From positions 1-12,054 of the forward strand of contig JABDEJ010000068.1 of assembly GCA_013287095.1 (NCBI GenBank): a stretch of DNA of 12,054 nt, written 5' to 3'. Made by a program: the position numbers and the translations under genes. This document shows, piece after piece, positions 7,878 to 12,054 of the stretch (within the stretch, counting starts at the first letter, position 1; every line of letters starts with the position of its first letter). The notes under the pieces were generated by a model. The model ran no database searches. It saw only the letters and a program-made list of their open reading frames with translations, and had not been told where the DNA came from. The DNA is from Bacteroidota bacterium. Its GTDB lineage: Bacteria; Bacteroidota; Bacteroidia; CAILMK01.

Positions 7878-7896
7878 ATTTAGATTCAGTCTAAAT
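7878..7896. promoter_or_regulatory. 7+7 bp inverted repeat, candidate operator upstream of actA
   Basis: The arms ATTTAGA (7878-7884) and TCTAAAT (7890-7896) are perfect inverted copies around the 5 bp spacer TTCAG. The centre lies about 67 bp upstream of the transcription start predicted from the -7 box, a usual place for an activator site. No T-run follows, which argues against a terminator. I do not recognise the motif as the site of a named regulator; it is not an FNR/CRP-type box. Confidence 0.35.
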
Positions 7897-7940
7897 AAGC
7901 TGGGTCTTTTTGATACCCTGATATTTTAAATTAACAAATA

Positions 7941-7972
7941 AAGCCGCCTTAAATTCATTTTTAAGGCGGCTT
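7941..7972 (-). terminator. Rho-independent terminator of the large surface-protein gene
   Basis: A perfect 13 bp stem (7941-7953 with 7960-7972; core AAGCCGCC/GGCGGCTT) closes a 6 nt loop. Read on the minus strand, the stem is followed by TATTTGTTAA, a T-rich tail. It lies 52 bp past the stop of the surface-protein gene and before the act promoter region, so it separates the two transcription units. The plus-strand flank is also T-rich (TTCCTTTTTA), so it could work in both directions, though no plus-strand gene is seen. Confidence 0.8.
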
Positions 7973-8024
7973 CCTTTTTAACAATCAATGAACACGTTAA
8001 GTAAGGTTTTCTGCGAACTTTTTA

Positions 8025-11000
8025 TCAATGCAATAAGGTCACAGTCCCTGTAAAAGTATATTGTTTTCCGGAATAGCCGGCAGCCTTTATCACATATACA
8101 TAAGCATCCTGAACAGGTTCATGTCCCTGGAACCATCCGTCCCATCCTATATTTGGATCGGCAGTCGAGTACATCATCTGCCCCCAGCGGTTGTATATGT
8201 TCATCTGGAAACTCGCATAAGCACTGATCACAGGCTGGAATGTATTATTTACTTCTGCTGAAAAATAATTGGGCGCATCGGATCCGGATTTATCAGGATG
8301 ATGGTTATCTGGCTTAAACACGTTAGGTATATATATCACGAGTTCCGGCTGAACATATACCGTAATAAATGTATCCCCAACACAACCATTTGATCTCACT
8401 TCAAGCATTACTTTGAAAACCCCGGTATCTGCATAAGAATATTCAGGATTTTCTAAATTAGATATTGCGTGACTTGAATCACCGAAAGTCCATCTATAAG
8501 TTGTTGCCGGATCATTATATGCAATTCCCGTGCTACGCGGATCCAATTTAAACCGTACCTGTGGCAAAGCAATGGTTGTAAACTGCGGTGTTGCAGATAT
8601 AATCGGTTTCGGCGTTGCATAAACGGTAATCCAACTATTTTTAACAGTATATGCGACACAACCTGAATCTGATATAACTGTCAGTTTTACATTAAATTGT
8701 TGGGTGTCTTTTCCATTTGTTACACTATAGATATGATAAGGGTTTATACCCTGGGAATGCGGGCTTCCATCACCAAAATCCCATTCATAGTTCTTTGTAA
8801 CACTGCTATTTGTAACCCCACCCACAGATACAGTGGAATTGAAGTGAACGGCAAATGGTTCACAGCCCGACCGGTCAGAATTGAAATCAACCACCGGCAC
8901 CGGGTTGATATTGAAAGAGGCAATTGCAGTATATGGGGCACAATCTCCGCCATTTGAAGCCGTAGCTGTTACCTGGAAATTCCCTGCAAGCAACTGTTGT
9001 TGGGTAGGCTGATATAAAACATCCGTACTGTCATTATTCAAAGGTTTGAAGCCTTGATTGCTACCGCCTGAACTCCAGGTCAAAGTAGTAGCGTTGCTTC
9101 GTACCGCCTTTATCTCGAAATTGGATTGGCCGGCACAAACATTCGCATTTGTAGTAATGGCAACAAATGGACGCCCGTCCACTTTTATATTATGGCTCAC
9201 CTTGACATTACATTCGTTTTTATTGTACCCAAGTGTGTAGGTCAATACGTTATTATTGCTATTAACGGTGTCAGCCACTTGAGGATTAAAATACCATGTG
9301 CTTCCGGTATTGTAAACTTCGGCGCTTATAGGTGAAGCTGAAAATCCGCCGGCTGAAGCTGGCTTTCCATTTATTGTTGGCAGCAAAGACACCTTGCCAT
9401 GGTTGACGCAATACTCCCATTCTTTGTCGCTTGTTGTGAAATCAACATTCTGCGGTGCGGGAACTACATAAACGCTATCTGTTTTTGTAGTTGGACATAT
9501 ACTCCTCACAAAATCACCATATACCGTGTATTTCATATAGTGCCAGCCGGGACCTGCTGCCGCTGCATTAAAACTATAACCATACGTGTTATACGTTAAT
9601 GCATTGGTATTTGTACCGTCACTCAATGACCAGAACCCATTCTGCGGGTTTGCGTACTGACCCATCTGTATTGGACCCGCGTTCAGGCATAGTGAGTCAA
9701 GTGAGGTTACTGCTACAATTGGATTGGTCCTGACTCTTATAAACACCGTATCATTATTGCTGCATGATGACCGGCCGTTTGAGGCAGGGTCAATATAAGA
9801 ATAGATAACACCATAAACGGTGTCTAATACACCTGCTACATTGGGATCAAAAAATACGCTGTCCCTTTTTGAAGAATAGACAAGCGCTTTGGATGGGGTT
9901 CCATTCAGAACAAACCAGGTACCACCCGTAGGTGTTACATTCTGGTTGCTCAAAAGATAATATCCGTTTGCGGTGCAAATAGTCGTATCTGGCCCTGCGC
10001 TTACCTGTGGCAACTTGCTGATGGTAACTTTTATGGAATCATCTGTGACACATTTGTACTGGTTAAAATAAATATAATGTATCCAGCCCAGTGCAGTATT
10101 ATTATCGGTTTCTCCCATAATAGAGGGATATAAGAAATTATCAACGATAGCAGATGGGTTCTTTGGATAATACCATTTCCCACCCTGGTGAGCCGGGTCA
10201 ACATTAGGTGGGCCGGGATAAACTTCGAATGCCGGATCACTGATACATTTGGGCGGAGGGGAATATAGCTTTGGATGTGAAGGTGTATTGACATGTCCTT
10301 TTAAAATACCCGTATCTGTACAGGTAATTCCGTGATTACTCCGTCTTATGACTATTTCATAAATGAGTTCTATTCCCGCTGCTTTGAAACTATAGGTTGG
10401 GGAGGTGCTTAATATCCGGTTGCTATGTTCCAGGTCAATCCAAAGATAACTTGCCCCTGGCCCGCCTGTTCCAGCGCTTATAGTTACAGAATCTCCATTA
10501 CATACGGTAGTGTCCCCGTATTTTGCCTGTACCAGGGGATTGAAGAATACATTTACAGTGTCTGTCCCAGCACAGCCTATAGAATCCTGGACGGATACTA
10601 TATATATACCCGAATCAGCCGCAAAGATGGTATCCCCATGGTATTGATTCCTCACCGTATCTTTACCCAAAATCCAGGTCCAATTTACGACCGGCTCATG
10701 TTTTAAGCCTGTCGACAGCATGACTGGATGTCCCCAGCATCCGCGTTGATCCTGACCGAGGTTTGGTTTAGGCAATGGAATCACTTTTACTTTCATTGAA
10801 TCATAGTTATGGCAACCATTTGGCGTAGGGTCCAAAATATTTACTCTAAAGGCTGTATCATGTGTTATCGTTTCGGTAATGGTTCCCGCCGTAAGCGAAT
10901 CACCTTTTGAATTTTTAAAATTCCACCATATCTGGTAGGGTTGAAAGGCGCTTACCGGGGTTGCCGTCACACTTATTGTTGGGGAATTGCTGCAAACTTC

Positions 11001-12054
11001 GGTATCTCTTGGAAGACTTATTCCGGGGAAGTTCGCAATTTTTACACTGTCTTCATAATTGCGTGTGCAGCCATCCGGGCCGGTAATAATCAGAGAATAA
11101 TGATACGTACCACCTTTGTTATATTGGTAAGTACCTGTGCGTCCTATTATATATAAAGGTCCATAACCGGGCGAACCCTGGCCCACCCATAAATAACTGC
11201 TAATTGATGTGGAAGATGTTGCTGACGGACTTGCCTGGAAATAAACCTGGCCACACTTGTTGACTGTGGCAGAATATATAGCTGAAGGTGCCGCAATCAC
11301 GTATACACTAAATGCTCTGGAAGCCCGTCCCGGGAAAGGGCAATTATTATCTATAGCCGTAGCGATAAAAGTATACGGATAAGACCTCACATCCTTATCA
11401 GTTGGATACCAGCAAAATACTGCGGTGGGCCATTTTTGACCATTGGGAATAACCGTGAATGTGGCACCGTCCATCGTTCCGGGATTATTCCAGGATAATT
11501 TGACAGTGTCCTGGGGCGCAAGATCAAAAGATTTCACATTAAAACATGTCTGTTTATCCGCACATATTTTCTCAGAATATGTATTACTGCCATTGATTCC
11601 CGGTATCACAGGCGGTATGTCGTTAGGGCAATCTACAATTAAGATTTCCATACCTCTCTGTATCTGACCAACCACACGTTCAACTCCCAATGAATCCCTG
11701 CGATAAATGGTAACAACGATGTTTAATACCGTATTATCTGTTTTTACTGCTTTGAATTCAATATCCCCGGTCGTGGAATCAAGATGGAAACCATAACAAT
11801 AAGGCGGTACAAAAGCAGCATCCTTATTTGGCCCGGCAAATATTAAAGGAGCATCTTTTGTATATGGAGGTATGTAAGGAACATCCACACCGGAAGCAGA
11901 TTGCGGGATACCAAAACTATAAGATAAGGAATCGGCCCTGCCTTCAGCATCCCTGCTGTCATCATCAACCCCCGGGTTGTAAACAATACATTGGTTTACG
12001 CAAAAAATACCCACGGGCGGAATCGTAAAATACGGCGAACTCACACATGGTTTG
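8025..12054 (-). CDS. Large secreted PKD/Ig-like protein with T9SS type B sorting domain (5' end missing)
   Basis: The frame is open to the right edge. The codons at 12053-12045 read K-P-C directly before the first possible GTG at 12044, and the family pattern CVSSPYFTIPPVGIFCVNQ runs through that GTG, so the true start lies outside the window. The visible 1,342 residues are extracellular-type modules. First comes a cadherin/Ig-like unit with FCWYPTDKD and PYTFIATAIDNNCP (about 11330-11600). Several PKD-like units follow (about 10280-11330), then four degenerate tandem units of 80-95 residues (about 9180-10260). Two PKD domains have WDFGDGS (near 8770) and WTFGDSS (near 8480). About 100 C-terminal residues (8028-8340) form the gliding-motility-associated CHU_C domain with IYNRWGQMMYS, GWDGWFQG and ending GTVTLLH; this directs export by T9SS and surface attachment. 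The role is probably adhesion or a matrix/filament component; no enzyme domain is visible. Its own terminator follows. Confidence 0.9.
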   Translation of the reverse strand, partial: KPCVSSPYFTIPPVGIFCVNQCIVYNPGVDDDSRDAEGRADSLSYSFGIPQSASGVDVPYIPPYTKDAPLIFAGPNKDAAFVPPYCYGFHLDSTTGDIEFKAVKTDNTVLNIVVTIYRRDSLGVERVVGQIQRGMEILIVDCPNDIPPVIPGINGSNTYSEKICADKQTCFNVKSFDLAPQDTVKLSWNNPGTMDGATFTVIPNGQKWPTAVFCWYPTDKDVRSYPYTFIATAIDNNCPFPGRASRAFSVYVIAAPSAIYSATVNKCGQVYFQASPSATSSTSISSYLWVGQGSPGYGPLYIIGRTGTYQYNKGGTYHYSLIITGPDGCTRNYEDSVKIANFPGISLPRDTEVCSNSPTISVTATPVSAFQPYQIWWNFKNSKGDSLTAGTITETITHDTAFRVNILDPTPNGCHNYDSMKVKVIPLPKPNLGQDQRGCWGHPVMLSTGLKHEPVVNWTWILGKDTVRNQYHGDTIFAADSGIYIVSVQDSIGCAGTDTVNVFFNPLVQAKYGDTTVCNGDSVTISAGTGGPGASYLWIDLEHSNRILSTSPTYSFKAAGIELIYEIVIRRSNHGITCTDTGILKGHVNTPSHPKLYSPPPKCISDPAFEVYPGPPNVDPAHQGGKWYYPKNPSAIVDNFLYPSIMGETDNNTALGWIHYIYFNQYKCVTDDSIKVTISKLPQVSAGPDTTICTANGYYLLSNQNVTPTGGTWFVLNGTPSKALVYSSKRDSVFFDPNVAGVLDTVYGVIYSYIDPASNGRSSCSNNDTVFIRVRTNPIVAVTSLDSLCLNAGPIQMGQYANPQNGFWSLSDGTNTNALTYNTYGYSFNAAAAGPGWHYMKYTVYGDFVRSICPTTKTDSVYVVPAPQNVDFTTSDKEWEYCVNHGKVSLLPTINGKPASAGGFSASPISAEVYNTGSTWYFNPQVADTVNSNNNVLTYTLGYNKNECNVKVSHNIKVDGRPFVAITTNANVCAGQSNFEIKAVRSNATTLTWSSGGSNQGFKPLNNDSTDVLYQPTQQQLLAGNFQVTATASNGGDCAPYTAIASFNINPVPVVDFNSDRSGCEPFAVHFNSTVSVGGVTNSSVTKNYEWDFGDGSPHSQGINPYHIYSVTNGKDTQQFNVKLTVISDSGCVAYTVKNSWITVYATPKPIISATPQFTTIALPQVRFKLDPRSTGIAYNDPATTYRWTFGDSSHAISNLENPEYSYADTGVFKVMLEVRSNGCVGDTFITVYVQPELVIYIPNVFKPDNHHPDKSGSDAPNYFSAEVNNTFQPVISAYASFQMNIYNRWGQMMYSTADPNIGWDGWFQGHEPVQDAYVYVIKAAGYSGKQYTFTGTVTLLH
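9180..10260 (-). repeat. Four degenerate tandem Ig-like protein repeats
   Basis: Within the large surface protein, four consecutive units of about 80-95 residues share a pattern: an early cysteine, then G-G/N-G-x-W-like (GGKWYY, GGTWFV, NGFWSL, and the weaker AGGFSA), a middle FDP/FNP/FNA stretch, a Y-x-Y strand, a second cysteine, and a D-S/T-V-x-V closing strand. Approximate spans are 10015-10258, 9720-10010, 9455-9715 and 9180-9450. They have diverged too far to show at DNA level. They resemble the PKD-like modules common in Bacteroidota adhesins. Confidence 0.6.

Larger units (their letters stand above)
7631..7940. other. Non-coding region upstream of actA
   Basis: About 310 bp between the actA start and the hairpin behind the surface-protein gene. 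It is AT-rich, stop codons interrupt it, and I see no plausible gene or RNA gene. I read the strand upstream of actA for a missed CxxCH domain or signal peptide and found none. The distal half (7800-7900) holds the candidate promoter, the leader hairpin and the inverted repeat listed separately. In 7640-7800 I recognise nothing; if the promoter call is right, this is a 5' untranslated leader of about 190 nt. Confidence 0.7.

Noticed and set aside
7634..7940. A missed N-terminal cytochrome or signal-peptide exon-like extension of ActA by frameshift
   Set aside because: No CxxCH or signal-peptide-like stretch is found upstream, and stop codons are frequent in this AT-rich DNA.
7941..7972. CRISPR repeat or attachment site
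   Set aside because: A single hairpin with a T-rich tail directly after a gene; no repeated spacer pattern and no integrase nearby.
8453..8957. Short open frames on both strands inside the surface-protein gene
   Set aside because: They overlap clear PKD-domain coding sequence and have no recognisable product or start context.
12042..12044. GTG as the start codon of the large surface protein
   Set aside because: The frame stays open upstream to the edge (K-P-C codons), and the conserved C-x-SPYF-x-xPPV pattern spans the GTG; there is no signal peptide after it.

Overview
The window looks like chromosomal DNA of a Bacteroidota bacterium, most likely from the Chitinophagia/Sphingobacteriia side. 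This rests on gene content: a complete-order Alternative Complex III (ACIII) operon, followed in the same orientation by a giant PKD/Ig-like surface protein with a type IX secretion (T9SS) type B sorting domain. Leaders are AT-rich without Shine-Dalgarno sequences, and one candidate promoter has the Bacteroidota TAnnTTTG -7 box. The exact genus cannot be read from the sequence.

All genes are on the minus strand, so transcription runs from high to low coordinates. At the right, 8025 to the window edge holds the C-terminal part (about 1,340 residues) of a very large secreted protein whose start lies outside the window. A strong hairpin at 7941-7972 ends that transcript. Next comes a non-coding stretch of about 310 bp (7631-7940) with a candidate promoter, a 7+7 bp inverted repeat that may be an operator, and a small leader hairpin. 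From 7630 down to the left edge runs actA-actB-actC-actD-actE-actF, with gaps of 40, 23, 42, -4 (ATGA overlap) and 44 bp. actF is cut by the left edge; its first 216 codons are present.

The act genes build ACIII, the membrane quinol:electron-acceptor oxidoreductase that replaces cytochrome bc1 in many Bacteroidota. ActC and ActF are NrfD-like ten-helix proteins. ActB carries the Fe-S clusters in a molybdopterin-enzyme-like lipoprotein. ActA is the pentaheme cytochrome c, ActE the monoheme cytochrome c, and ActD a two-helix membrane subunit. Electrons pass from menaquinol through the Fe-S clusters and hemes to a soluble cytochrome or directly to an aa3-type oxidase. Cox genes often follow actF, but that region lies outside the window.

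I found no previously undescribed system. The points most worth checking are departures from the ACIII pattern: an ActE without a proper lipobox, a full four-cysteine Fe-S motif in the supposedly cofactor-free half of ActB, and a short ActA with a two-helix N-terminus. The unexplained inverted repeat upstream of actA also deserves a look.
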